Source: Sphingosinicella xenopeptidilytica
GTDB lineage: Bacteria; Pseudomonadota; Alphaproteobacteria; Sphingomonadales; Sphingomonadaceae
Assembly (NCBI RefSeq): GCF_042676985.1
Contig: NZ_JBHTIK010000002.1
Location: 310,001-374,000, forward strand
Direction: 5' to 3'
DNA length: 64,000 nucleotides
A program made the position numbers and the translations under genes. Under the pieces are notes generated by a model. It was given only the letters and a program-made list of their open reading frames with translations. It was not told the origin of the DNA and searched no databases. The stretch's first letter is position 1. The number at the start of each line of letters is the position of its first letter. Of the stretch, positions 35,557 through 44,136 are shown piece after piece.

Positions 35557-37068
35557 TCAGATCAGCGCGGCGATGTTCGGCTCTCCGGGGGAAACGCGCA
35601 GCCGGTGGCCGATGACCGATGTTTCCATCAGCGGTTCGAGCCCGGTGTGCATCTGCGCGAGAAAACGCTCGCCGCTATCGAGGCGCCCGATGATGATCGC
35701 GAACTTCGGGGCGCCCTTGTGATGCACGACAGTGAACGTCTCCAGCCGTCCCTCGCCCGCGGGCGTTTCCGTGAACGGGGGTGAGGCCATGGCGTCGATC
35801 GCGGCCTGATACGAGGCGGGGTCGCTGCGCCCGTTGTAGCCCGGCGTTGTCGAGTAGACGCCGAAGCTGTGTTTCGTCAGGAAACCGCCGTTCGCGAACA
35901 CGAAGCCCCATGCGCCGGCATCGTCCCGGCAGTGCTCCACCACTTCCGCGATCGCGTGCAGCGAATAGGCATTGCCGGGGCCGCCGAAGTAGGGGAGGCC
36001 GCCGGTGAGCGTCAGGCTGGCCGGGTCCTCGGTCGGCAGGCCGATCATTGCGGCGGCAATTTCCACCGCCACGGGGAAGCAGCTGTAGAGATCGATGTAG
36101 CTGAGTTCACCGGGTGTGATGCCCGCCTGCGCCAGCGCGTGCGCCGCGCCGATGTAGATGGCCGGGGAGGTCGCGTAGTCGACGCGCTCGCTCACCAGAA
36201 GCTTCTCATGCGTGTCCGCCGACCCGTGCAGATAGACACGCCGCGCGGCGGGCACGCCGAGCCGGTCGGCAGCCTCGGTCGACATCATCAGCACCGCCGC
36301 CGCCTGATCGACGAACATGTTGGCGCACAGGTGCTTGGTGTAGGGATAGGCGACGATACGGTTGTCCTCGCCGGGCTCGACGAGCGCCCCCGCTCCATAA
36401 GCCTTGCGGATCTGCGCGAACGGGTTTTCCGCGGCGACCGCGCTGAACGGCGCCATCAGGTGGCCGATCTCGGCGCGGTGCTGCAGCGGCGACCAGCCCA
36501 TCGCACCGCCGAACGCGTTCTCGAACAACGGGTAGACGCTGGTGGGCAGGGCGATGCCGTGGCGGATCTCGTGGCTGTTCGCGTAACGGGGTTCCTCGCC
36601 GTAAGGCGTCGGGTCCGACGGTGCATCCTCGCTCCAGTCGAGCTTGAGGCCGGCCTTTTCCGCGCGCGCCTGCGTCCGCAATGCCTCGCCGCCGACGAGC
36701 AGCGCGACATCGGATTGCCCCTTCGCAATGCGCTCGGCGAGCCCGTTCACGAACATCTGCGGCGTGTTGCCGCCGAGCGGCCCGTAGATGAGTTCGCGCG
36801 GCTGCGCGCCGATGCGCCGGGCAACGGCATGGGGCAGGTTGCGGCAGGTGCCGAAAGGGGACGGGAGGGCACCGCCGGAATCGGCGAACAGCCGGACGGC
36901 GGCGAGCGTGTCGATCGCACCGGCGGCATCCGCGCCGCTGTTTGCGATCGCGCCGCGCGCCGCCTCCGCAAGCAGGTCCGCCGGCGATAGCCCCCGGGCC
37001 GGATCGTCTTCCCGGACGACGTGCTGGCCGACGCCGACGAGGACAGGCGTGCGCGGCCCGGCGGACAT
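35557..37068 (-). CDS. Thiolase-like acetyl-CoA acetyltransferase family protein
   Basis: 503 residues. N-terminal PRTPVLVGVGQHVVRED is that of the thiolase-like acetyltransferase group annotated as acetyl-CoA acetyltransferase, distinct from classical thiolases of about 390 residues. DLYSCFPVAVEIAAAMIGLP contains a candidate active-site Cys, and a C-terminal domain of about 90 residues (GRLETFTVVHHKGAP) is typical of the group. Role unknown, probably fatty-acid or steroid-like acyl-CoA cleavage. The start ATG at 37068 shares a base with the stop of the upstream acyl-CoA dehydrogenase (TGATG), so both are co-expressed. Confidence 0.85.
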   Translation of the reverse strand: MSAGPRTPVLVGVGQHVVREDDPARGLSPADLLAEAARGAIANSGADAAGAIDTLAAVRLFADSGGALPSPFGTCRNLPHAVARRIGAQPRELIYGPLGGNTPQMFVNGLAERIAKGQSDVALLVGGEALRTQARAEKAGLKLDWSEDAPSDPTPYGEEPRYANSHEIRHGIALPTSVYPLFENAFGGAMGWSPLQHRAEIGHLMAPFSAVAAENPFAQIRKAYGAGALVEPGEDNRIVAYPYTKHLCANMFVDQAAAVLMMSTEAADRLGVPAARRVYLHGSADTHEKLLVSERVDYATSPAIYIGAAHALAQAGITPGELSYIDLYSCFPVAVEIAAAMIGLPTEDPASLTLTGGLPYFGGPGNAYSLHAIAEVVEHCRDDAGAWGFVFANGGFLTKHSFGVYSTTPGYNGRSDPASYQAAIDAMASPPFTETPAGEGRLETFTVVHHKGAPKFAIIIGRLDSGERFLAQMHTGLEPLMETSVIGHRLRVSPGEPNIAALI

Positions 37069-38351
37069 CAGCGTATGCCCGGTACTTCGGTGCTGGGTGC
37101 CTCGCCGCCCGCGCTGTTGCCCGCGTATTTTTTGTATTCGAGAAGGGCGATGGCGCGGTTGTGCACCTCGTCCGGCCCGTCCGCGAGGCGCAGCGTGCGG
37201 ATGCCCGCGTAAGAGCTCGCGAGGCCGAAGTCCTGGCTGACACCGCCGCCGCCGTGCGCCTGAATGGCATCGTCGATGATCTTCAGCGCCATGCGCGGGG
37301 CTGCGACCTTGATCATCGCGATCTCGAGCCGCGCTGCCTTGTTGCCCACGCGATCCATCATGTCCGCGGCCTTGAGGCAGAGGAGGCGCGTCATCTCGAT
37401 ATCCGTGCGCGCTTCGGCGACACGCTGTTCCCAGACGCTGTGCTCGGAGATGCGCTTGCCGAAGGCCTCGCGCGTCAAGAGCCGCCGCGCCATGCGCTCC
37501 AGTGCGCGCTCGGCAGCGCCGATCGTGCGCATACAGTGGTGGATGCGGCCCGGCCCGAGGCGGCCCTGCGCGATCTCGAAGCCGCGTCCCTCGCCGAGCA
37601 GGATGCTGTCCGCAGGCACGCGCACGTCGTCGAGAAAGACCTCGGCGTGGCCGTGCGGTGCGTCGTCGTAGCCGAACACGTTCAGCATCCGCTCGACCTT
37701 GATGCCCGGTGCGTCCATCGGCACGAGAATCTGCGACTGCTGCAGGTGCTTGGGCGCCGAGAGATCGGTCTTGCCCATCACGATCGCGACCTTGCAGCGC
37801 GGATCGCCGACGCCGGAGGACCACCATTTGCGGCCGCTGACGACATAGTGGTCGCCGTCGCGGCGAATGCGCGTTTCGATGTTCGTCGCGTCGGACGAGG
37901 CGACGGCAGGCTCCGTCATCAGGAAGGCGGAACGGATTTCGCCGTTCATCAGCGGCCGCAGCCATCTTTCCTGCTGCGCCTGTGTGCCGTAGCGCATCAG
38001 CACTTCCATGTTGCCGGTATCGGGCGCGGAGCAGTTGAACACCTCCGACGACCAGAGGGCGCGGCCCATCTCCTCCGCAAGCGGCGCATATTCGAGGTTG
38101 GTGAGCGTCGTGCCCTCGAAGGCGAATTCGCTCACCGGCTTGCCGCCGTGGCTCGGCGGCATGAACATGTTCCAGAGTCCCGCCGCGCGCGCCTTCGGCT
38201 TCAGCTCCTCGATCACGGGCAGCACCTTCCAGCGTTCGCCCGAGGCGACCTCGTCGGCGTAGCGCTGCTCGTTGGGGTAGATGTGCTCGTCCATGAACGC
38301 GCGGACGCGGTCGATCATCTCGCGGGTCTTCGGGGAATATTCGAAGTTCAT
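37068..38351 (-). CDS. Acyl-CoA dehydrogenase (ACAD10/11-like)
   Basis: 427 residues, longer than the fatty-acid type. FLMTEPAVASSDATNIETRI is the flavin/substrate motif, GRIHHCMRTIGAAERALERM the helix region, and QAHGGGGVSQDFGLASSYAG the conserved C-terminal block; this pattern resembles ACAD10/11-like dehydrogenases acting on long or branched acyl-CoA. The segment following reads IRTLRLADGPDEVHNR, where the aspartate in DGPDEV occupies the place usually taken by the catalytic EGT. The start ATG at 38351. Pairs with the thiolase-like gene downstream. Confidence 0.9.
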   Translation of the reverse strand: MNFEYSPKTREMIDRVRAFMDEHIYPNEQRYADEVASGERWKVLPVIEELKPKARAAGLWNMFMPPSHGGKPVSEFAFEGTTLTNLEYAPLAEEMGRALWSSEVFNCSAPDTGNMEVLMRYGTQAQQERWLRPLMNGEIRSAFLMTEPAVASSDATNIETRIRRDGDHYVVSGRKWWSSGVGDPRCKVAIVMGKTDLSAPKHLQQSQILVPMDAPGIKVERMLNVFGYDDAPHGHAEVFLDDVRVPADSILLGEGRGFEIAQGRLGPGRIHHCMRTIGAAERALERMARRLLTREAFGKRISEHSVWEQRVAEARTDIEMTRLLCLKAADMMDRVGNKAARLEIAMIKVAAPRMALKIIDDAIQAHGGGGVSQDFGLASSYAGIRTLRLADGPDEVHNRAIALLEYKKYAGNSAGGEAPSTEVPGIR

Positions 38352-38538
38352 GGCGCCGTTCCTTCGTCTGTCGTTTCCCGCCTATCCATAAACTCGAAGC
38401 GCCCGCTGTCACTTCCGAAGGATGATAGGCGAGGCGTGCGTAAATGGGGATCACTCGACACGGGCGGCAGCCTGCACTACCTATAGGCTCGCAGTCGCGC
38501 GTGGAGGGGTCGCCCGACAAACTGAAGACAAGGATACA

Positions 38539-38811
38539 ATGAATCGAGTGCGCCTGGGCCTCACCGGCCTTGCTTTGGTGTTTTTGCTGGTCATGGCGGC
38601 GGCGATCCTGCTGCGCCCGCCGGCTGAACCCGAGCCGAAAGCGAAGGAAGATCCGCTCGCGACGCTGGGCGTGGCGCCGGGCGCCGACAAGAATTCCGGG
38701 CCGGCACCTGAGCAGCCGCCCTCGGTGCTGCAAACGCCCCCGCTCGATACGCCGGAGCCGCTGACCGACCCTCTCGTGATCGACGAGAGCAAGGATTTGA
38801 CCGAAATCTGA
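38539..38811 (+). CDS. Small single-pass membrane protein of unknown function upstream of dcw
   Basis: 90 residues. An N-terminal hydrophobic helix (about 8-26, LTGLALVFLLVMAAAILL) precedes a proline- and acid-rich tail of some 60 residues with no domain I recognise. Start ATG at 38539, with AAGG upstream; the frame is open further upstream but lacks a site. It lies 285 bp before mraZ in the same direction, and might be a membrane-anchored accessory protein. Composition is similar to its neighbours. Confidence 0.6.
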   Translation: MNRVRLGLTGLALVFLLVMAAAILLRPPAEPEPKAKEDPLATLGVAPGADKNSGPAPEQPPSVLQTPPLDTPEPLTDPLVIDESKDLTEI

Positions 38812-38843
38812 CGGCGACTCACCGCCGCATTTCACACACCGAC

Positions 38844-38852
38844 TTATCCACA
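38844..38852 (+). promoter_or_regulatory. DnaA box upstream of mraZ
   Basis: TTATCCACA, identical to the strongest E. coli DnaA box. A related TTTTCCACA lies at 38992-39000. Both fall in the 285-bp mraZ upstream region. They may couple replication initiation to expression of the division cluster; DnaA binding is not shown. Confidence 0.45.
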
Positions 38853-38946
38853 GGCCTGCACGCAACCGCGCGCGGGCCTGACTGCTATTGTTTCACCTGC
38901 GTAAACCCACGCGATTCAGGGAAAATCCACGCGAAAAACATCCAAT

Positions 38947-38982
38947 CCCATAAATTCCCATTGAAACCCATGAAATACCCAT
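38947..38982 (+). promoter_or_regulatory. Four CCCAT repeats: putative MraZ operator
   Basis: CCCAT occurs at 38947, 38957, 38967 and 38978, spaced 10, 10 and 11 bp (spacers of 5, 5 and 6 bp). On the minus strand these read as TGGGN repeats with 5-nt spacers, the pattern bound by E. coli MraZ upstream of its own operon. A regulator binding all four faces of the helix in phase fits autoregulation of the dcw cluster by MraZ, encoded 115 bp downstream. Confidence 0.7.
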
Positions 38983-38991
38983 GATACTCCG

Positions 38992-39000
38992 TTTTCCACA
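38992..39000 (+). promoter_or_regulatory. Second DnaA-box-like site upstream of mraZ
   Basis: TTTTCCACA, one base from TTATCCACA, lies 10 bp after the last CCCAT repeat. Confidence 0.3.
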
Positions 39001-39031
39001 GGGGAGCGGGGATTCAGCCCTCGGTACTGGC

Positions 39032-39043
39032 CTAACGCGTTAG
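39032..39043. promoter_or_regulatory. Perfect palindrome CTAACGCGTTAG before mraZ
   Basis: A 12-bp perfect palindrome 53 bp before the mraZ GTG, in the likely promoter or leader. No regulator is recognised for it. Confidence 0.3.
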
Positions 39044-39096
39044 CCTTTCGGGTTTCGCGGCCGGGGATTGCGTTACCCGCTGATTGGAAGCCGCGC

Positions 39097-39570
39097 GTGA
39101 AACGGGATTTGTTCAAGGGATTTGCGATCAACGCAGTCGACGCCAAAGGGCGACTGTCGATCCCTGCCGGCTACCGTTCCACCATCGAAGCGCGCTCCGC
39201 CGTGAAGGAAGTCACCCTGTCCCTGCGGTTCGAGCCGAACCACATCCGCGCCTACGACGCCTATTACAACGACTTCATCTACCAGCAGATCGAGCGCCGT
39301 TTCACGCCCGAGCAGGAGACGGAACGCGCCGTCGCCCTGCAGCGCGAATTCAGCTTCGTCGAACCGCTCCCCTATGATGCCAACGGGCGGATCGTGCTCC
39401 CCGCCGCCACCCGTGAGGCCGCCGGCATCGATCGGCTCGCCTGCTTCCTTGCGTTCGCCGACTATTTCGAGATCTGGGACCCGAAAGCGCTGCTCGCCTC
39501 CGACCGTGCCGACCCCGCCACGATTTTTCATGTCCGCAATCTCTTGAAAGAGCGCGGAGAGACGATATGA
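39097..39570 (+). CDS. mraZ: Transcriptional regulator MraZ
   Basis: 157 residues. Two AbrB-like SpoVT domains; FKGFAINAVDAKGRLSIPAGYR is the first and LPYDANGRIVLPAATREAAG the second, both with the DxxGR core. MraZ represses its own dcw operon by binding upstream repeats, and such repeats are present here. The start is GTG at 39097 with GGAAG upstream. Its stop overlaps rsmH (ATGA). First gene of the division cluster. Confidence 0.96.
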   Translation: MKRDLFKGFAINAVDAKGRLSIPAGYRSTIEARSAVKEVTLSLRFEPNHIRAYDAYYNDFIYQQIERRFTPEQETERAVALQREFSFVEPLPYDANGRIVLPAATREAAGIDRLACFLAFADYFEIWDPKALLASDRADPATIFHVRNLLKERGETI

Positions 39571-40511
39571 CGGCGGCCCCTCATATCCCCGTTCTCCTTG
39601 AAGCAGTGCTCGCCGGTATTTCCCCCACCTCTGGTGCAAGCGTCGTCGACGGCACGTTCGGTGCCGCCGGCTACACGAATGCGGTGCTCGCAGCGGGTGC
39701 CGGGCATGTCTATGCGTTCGACCGCGACCCCACCGCCATTGCCGCCGGTGAGGCACTGGCGAGCGCGAATCCGGATCGGCTGACGCTGATCCACGAGCGC
39801 TTCTCGCTGATGGACCGCGCGCTCGAGGCGCGCGGCGTTTCGACCGTGGACGCGATCATGCTCGATATCGGCGTCTCCTCGATGCAGATCGATCAGGCGG
39901 CGCGCGGCTTTTCGTTCCAGGCCGACGGCCCGCTCGACATGCGCATGTCGAATGAGGGGCCGAGCGCCGCCGATCTCGTGAACACCATGGACGAAACGGC
40001 GCTTGCCGACCTCCTCTACCGCTACGGCGAGGAGCCGCGCTCCCGCCGCGTTGCGAGCCACATCGTGGCCGCGCGGCCGATTGCGCGCACCGGTGAACTC
40101 GCAGCGATCGTCCGCAAGGCGCTTGGCCACCGGCCGGGCGCGCCCAAGGATCCGGCGACGCGCACCTTTCAGGCGCTGCGCATCGCGGTGAACGACGAAC
40201 TCGGCGAACTCGATGCCGGCCTTCGCGCGGCTGAACGGCTGCTGCGTCCCGGCGGCCGGCTCGCCGTGGTGAGTTTCCACAGTCTTGAGGACAGGGCGGT
40301 GAAGCGCTTCCTGCGCACGCGCAGCGGGGGTGACCCGCAGGGCTCGCGCCACCTGCCCGAGGCGCGGATCGGGGGGTCCGCGCCGACATTCGAGGCGGCG
40401 AAAGCCGTCCGTCCCGATGCAGCGGAAATCGCCGCGAACCCGCGCGCCCGCTCGGCCACACTTCGTATCGGCACGCGCACCGATGCCCCCGCATGGAAGG
40501 ATGACGCATGA
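39567..40511 (+). CDS. rsmH: 16S rRNA (cytosine(1402)-N(4))-methyltransferase
   Basis: 314 residues. N-terminal HIPVLLEAVLAGISP and VVDGTFGAAGYTNAVLAAGA are the SAM-binding region; MLDIGVSSMQIDQAARGFSF and FQALRIAVNDELGELDAGL are family blocks; SFHSLEDRAVKRFLR closes the core. Methylates C1402 of 16S rRNA. The start overlaps mraZ and its end overlaps ftsL, both by ATGA. Confidence 0.97.
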   Translation: MTAAPHIPVLLEAVLAGISPTSGASVVDGTFGAAGYTNAVLAAGAGHVYAFDRDPTAIAAGEALASANPDRLTLIHERFSLMDRALEARGVSTVDAIMLDIGVSSMQIDQAARGFSFQADGPLDMRMSNEGPSAADLVNTMDETALADLLYRYGEEPRSRRVASHIVAARPIARTGELAAIVRKALGHRPGAPKDPATRTFQALRIAVNDELGELDAGLRAAERLLRPGGRLAVVSFHSLEDRAVKRFLRTRSGGDPQGSRHLPEARIGGSAPTFEAAKAVRPDAAEIAANPRARSATLRIGTRTDAPAWKDDA

Positions 40512-41023
40512 TCCGCTCGCTTGGCTCCGCCGGTCTTGCCCTCGTGACGCTGGGCGCGGGCCTCGGCCTCTATCTCGTCAGCTACAGCGTGGGCGCCGAA
40601 CGCAGTGGCATCTCGAAGCTGGAACGGCAGATCGCCACTGATCGCCGCGACATCCGCGCGCTGGAAGCGGAACTCCGCGTTCGCTCCAACCTGCCGCAGC
40701 TCGAGCGCTGGAACGCGTCGGCGCTGGCGCTCGGCGCGCCGAAATCGGGGCAGATTCTGGAAAGCGAAGTGCAGCTCGCCAGCCTCGTGCGTCCGCACCA
40801 GCCGGACGCGATGCCGGCGGATGTGCGCCTTGCCAGTGTCGAACTGCCGGCGCCTGCCGAGCGCGAGGTGCGCGTCGCGTCTGTGGACCCGGCGCCAAGG
40901 GCCAAGCTTCCCGTGCTGCGTGAACGCGCGGAACCGGGCCTGTTCTCCGCGGGCTTCGTGGCCGAGATCGACGCGGCTGCGGACGACGAGCGCGCGTCGC
41001 TGACGCGCGTGTCGCTGCGGTGA
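40508..41023 (+). CDS. ftsL: Cell division protein FtsL
   Basis: 171 residues. One N-terminal membrane segment (about 5-25) followed by a predicted coiled coil (ISKLERQIATDRRDIRALEAELRVRSNLPQLE region, about 35-70), then a low-complexity tail. That topology plus the position between rsmH and ftsI identify FtsL, which forms the FtsQLB complex that activates septal wall synthesis. Sequence conservation of FtsL is low, so the call rests on position and topology. Overlaps both neighbours. Confidence 0.88.
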   Translation: MIRSLGSAGLALVTLGAGLGLYLVSYSVGAERSGISKLERQIATDRRDIRALEAELRVRSNLPQLERWNASALALGAPKSGQILESEVQLASLVRPHQPDAMPADVRLASVELPAPAEREVRVASVDPAPRAKLPVLRERAEPGLFSAGFVAEIDAAADDERASLTRVSLR

Positions 41024-42717
41024 GCCCGGCCGCACAGCGCCAGCTTCGAATCCAGCTTGCCGGAAAACGGCAGGCGCAGCTTGCGCGGTCGCGGCAACGG
41101 CTCATGATCGGCATCATGCTGTTCACCGCGCTGGTGGGCATCATCGGGCTCCGCCTTGGCGAGCTTTCCCTTACCGGGTCGAGCGCGGTTGCAGCGACGC
41201 GGCAGATCGCGTTCGCGCCGCCGCGTGCCGACATCGTCGATCGCAACGGCGCCGACCTTGCCACCACGTTCGATGCCTTCGCGCTCGCCGTGCGCCCGCA
41301 CGCGGTGGTCGGCGATCCCGAGGTGCTGGCACGCAGGATTGCGAATATCCTCGGCCGCCCGAGCGCGCTGCCGATCTACAAGGAACTCACCCACCACGGG
41401 AAATACCGCTACATCCAGCGACGGATTCTTCCGGCGGAAGCGAAGGCGATCAACGCGATCGGCGAGCCGGGGCTGGTGCTGGAGCGCGAGCAGGAGCGCA
41501 TCTACCCCAACCAGTTCCTTGCTGCGCATGTCATCGGCTACACCAATGTCGACGGTGTCGGGCAGGCGGGCATGGAGCGAGCCTATCAGGACCGGCTCAC
41601 CGATCCCGAGATGCGCGACAAGCCGCTCGAACTCGCCATCGACGCGCGCGTGCAGCACGCTGTCGAGAGCGAGCTTCAGACGGCGATGACGAAGCACAGC
41701 GCCATCGGTGCTTCGGGCATCGTGATGGACGTGCACACAGGCGAGGTGCTTGCGCTCGCATCGCTGCCCGAACTCAATCCGAACAAGGCCGGTGCCGTCA
41801 GCCCCGATGCGATCTTCAATCGCGCGACGCTCGGCGTTTATGAGCTTGGATCGACCTTCAAGGCGCTGACCATGGGCATGGCGCTCGATAGCGGCGTCAT
41901 CACCTCGATGTCGCAGCAGTATGACGCGACGCATCCGCTGCAGATGGGCCGCTTCCGTATTCGCGACGACCATCCCAAGGCACGCTGGCTGACGATCCCC
42001 GAGATCTTCATGTACTCGTCGAACATCGGCACGGCGCAGATCGCGCAGCAGATCGGCTCGGCGCGGCAGCAGGAATTCCTGAAGGAACTCGGCTTCATGG
42101 CGCCCGCCGAGATCGAACTCAAGGAGCGTGGGCGCACGCTCTATCCGGCTCAATGGGGCGAACTCGCCACGATGACCGTGAGCTATGGCCACGGCATCGC
42201 GGTCACGCCTCTCCATCTTGCCAGTGCCTATGCGGCACTCGTCAACGGCGGCGTCTGGAGGCCCGCCACGCTTCTGAAGGTTCAAGGCGGAGGGGTCGGG
42301 AAGGGCCGCCGTGTCTTCAGCGAAGAAGCGTCGCGGACAATGCGGGCAATGCTGCGTCTCGTGGTGACGCATGGCACTGGCAAGCAGGCCGAAGCACAAG
42401 GGTATCGCGTGGGCGGGAAGACCGGCACGGCGGAAAAGCCCGATGGCGGCCGCTACAACCGCAACGCGATGGTGACGACGTTCGCGGGGGCGTTCCCGAT
42501 GGACGATCCGAAATATGTTGTGATCGCCATGCTCGACGAGCCCAAGGGAACCAAGGAAACCTATGGCTTCCGTGGCGCGGGTTGGAATTCCGCACCGGTT
42601 GTTTCAAAGGTTATCAGCCGCATCGCGCCGGTGCTCGGTGTCGCGCCGAGCGATGTGCGCGATGTCGATCTCAACCCATACCTGGCCTATGTCCAGGGCA
42701 AGCAGCCGACCGGATAG
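41020..42717 (+). CDS. ftsI: Peptidoglycan D,D-transpeptidase FtsI (PBP3)
   Basis: 565 residues, bitopic inner-membrane transpeptidase making septal peptidoglycan. A membrane segment lies at about 28-48. The active site has the SxxK nucleophile STFK (Ser278), SSN (333-335) and KTGT (467-470). The start is GTG at 41020, overlapping the ftsL stop (GTGA). It works with FtsW, also in the cluster. murE follows after 3 bp. Confidence 0.97.
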   Translation: MSPAAQRQLRIQLAGKRQAQLARSRQRLMIGIMLFTALVGIIGLRLGELSLTGSSAVAATRQIAFAPPRADIVDRNGADLATTFDAFALAVRPHAVVGDPEVLARRIANILGRPSALPIYKELTHHGKYRYIQRRILPAEAKAINAIGEPGLVLEREQERIYPNQFLAAHVIGYTNVDGVGQAGMERAYQDRLTDPEMRDKPLELAIDARVQHAVESELQTAMTKHSAIGASGIVMDVHTGEVLALASLPELNPNKAGAVSPDAIFNRATLGVYELGSTFKALTMGMALDSGVITSMSQQYDATHPLQMGRFRIRDDHPKARWLTIPEIFMYSSNIGTAQIAQQIGSARQQEFLKELGFMAPAEIELKERGRTLYPAQWGELATMTVSYGHGIAVTPLHLASAYAALVNGGVWRPATLLKVQGGGVGKGRRVFSEEASRTMRAMLRLVVTHGTGKQAEAQGYRVGGKTGTAEKPDGGRYNRNAMVTTFAGAFPMDDPKYVVIAMLDEPKGTKETYGFRGAGWNSAPVVSKVISRIAPVLGVAPSDVRDVDLNPYLAYVQGKQPTG

Positions 42718-42720
42718 GGA

Positions 42721-44136
42721 ATGCGCCTCAAGGATCTCGTGAACAGCGGCAACGAAGCAACCGTCACCGGCTTTGCGATCGATCACCGGAAGGTCGCGCC
42801 CGGCACGATCTTCGGCGCCTTCCCCGGCACGCGCTTCAACGGCGAGGATTTCATTGCCGAGGCGGTGAAGTTCGGTGCGGTGGCGGTGGTTGCCCGGCCC
42901 GAGGCGAAGGTCGAGGGCGCGCTGCATATTGCCGACGCCGAACCGCGCCGGCGCTTCGCCGCGCTGGCGGCGAAATTCTTTGCGCCGTTCCCCGCGACGA
43001 CGGTCGCGGTGACGGGCACCAACGGCAAGACCTCGACGGCGGAACTGACGCGTCAGCTTTGGCGCATGGCTGGGCATGTGTCCGCGTCGATCGGTACGCT
43101 TGGCGTGACCACGGCTGACGAGCAGATCTCGACCGGCCTCACGACGCCCGATGTGGTGACGTTCCTGTCGAACATGGCGGGGCTGGCGCGCGAGGGCGTG
43201 ACGCACGCGAGCTTCGAGGCGTCGAGCCATGGGCTTGCGCAATACCGCACCGAGGGGCTGCCGGTGCGCGCCGGTGCGTTCACCAATCTCAGCCGCGATC
43301 ATCTCGATTATCATGAGACGATGGAGGCCTATCTCGAGGCCAAGCTGCGTCTGTTCACCGAGGTGACGGACGGCGACGGCACGGCGGTGATCTGGGCCGA
43401 CGATACGGTCTCCGATCAGGTGATCGCGACGGCGCAGGCGCGCGGGTTGAAGGTGCTGACCGTCGGAACGAAGGGCGAGGCGCTGCGGCTCGTCTCGCGG
43501 ACGCCGAACCAGCTTGGCCAGACGCTGATGATCGCGGCGGGCGGTGTCGAGAAGAAGGTCGAGCTGCCGCTGATCGGTGCGTATCAGGCGGCGAATGCGC
43601 TCGTCGCCGCGGGGCTGGTGATCGCGACGGGCGGCGACACTGCGACGACGCTCGGGCACCTCTCGCGGCTCGTGCCCGTGCGCGGGCGACTGGAGCGTGC
43701 GGCGCTGACGCGCGCGGGCGCGCCGATCTACGTGGATTATGCGCACACGCCGGACGCGATCCGCGCGGCGATCGAGGCGCTGCGCCCGCACGCGAAGGAT
43801 CGGTTGCATATCGTGTTCGGCGCGGGCGGCGACCGCGACAAGGGCAAGCGGCCCGAGATGGGCAAGGTCGCGACACAGCTCGCCGATGTCGTTTACGTGA
43901 CCGACGACAATCCGCGCTCCGAAGACCCGGCGACGATCCGTGCCGAGATCATGGCGGCGGCGCCGGGCGCGACCGAGATCGGCGACCGGCGCAGCGCCAT
44001 CGCGGCGGCGATCGCGGCGGCGGGCGCGGGCGACATCGTGCTCATCGCGGGCAAGGGGCACGAGCAGGGGCAGATCGTGGGAGATCGCATCCTGCCGTTC
44101 GATGATGTGGCGGTCGCGCGCGAGTGCGCCGCATGA
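42721..44136 (+). CDS. murE: UDP-MurNAc-L-Ala-D-Glu:meso-diaminopimelate ligase
   Basis: 471 residues, adds the third amino acid to the peptidoglycan precursor. ATP loop VTGTNGKTSTAELTRQ, and the specificity motif DNPR (TDDNPRSEDP), which is that of meso-diaminopimelate enzymes. The ATG at 42721 follows ftsI by 3 bp, and the stop overlaps murF (ATGA). Confidence 0.98.
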   Translation: MRLKDLVNSGNEATVTGFAIDHRKVAPGTIFGAFPGTRFNGEDFIAEAVKFGAVAVVARPEAKVEGALHIADAEPRRRFAALAAKFFAPFPATTVAVTGTNGKTSTAELTRQLWRMAGHVSASIGTLGVTTADEQISTGLTTPDVVTFLSNMAGLAREGVTHASFEASSHGLAQYRTEGLPVRAGAFTNLSRDHLDYHETMEAYLEAKLRLFTEVTDGDGTAVIWADDTVSDQVIATAQARGLKVLTVGTKGEALRLVSRTPNQLGQTLMIAAGGVEKKVELPLIGAYQAANALVAAGLVIATGGDTATTLGHLSRLVPVRGRLERAALTRAGAPIYVDYAHTPDAIRAAIEALRPHAKDRLHIVFGAGGDRDKGKRPEMGKVATQLADVVYVTDDNPRSEDPATIRAEIMAAAPGATEIGDRRSAIAAAIAAAGAGDIVLIAGKGHEQGQIVGDRILPFDDVAVARECAA

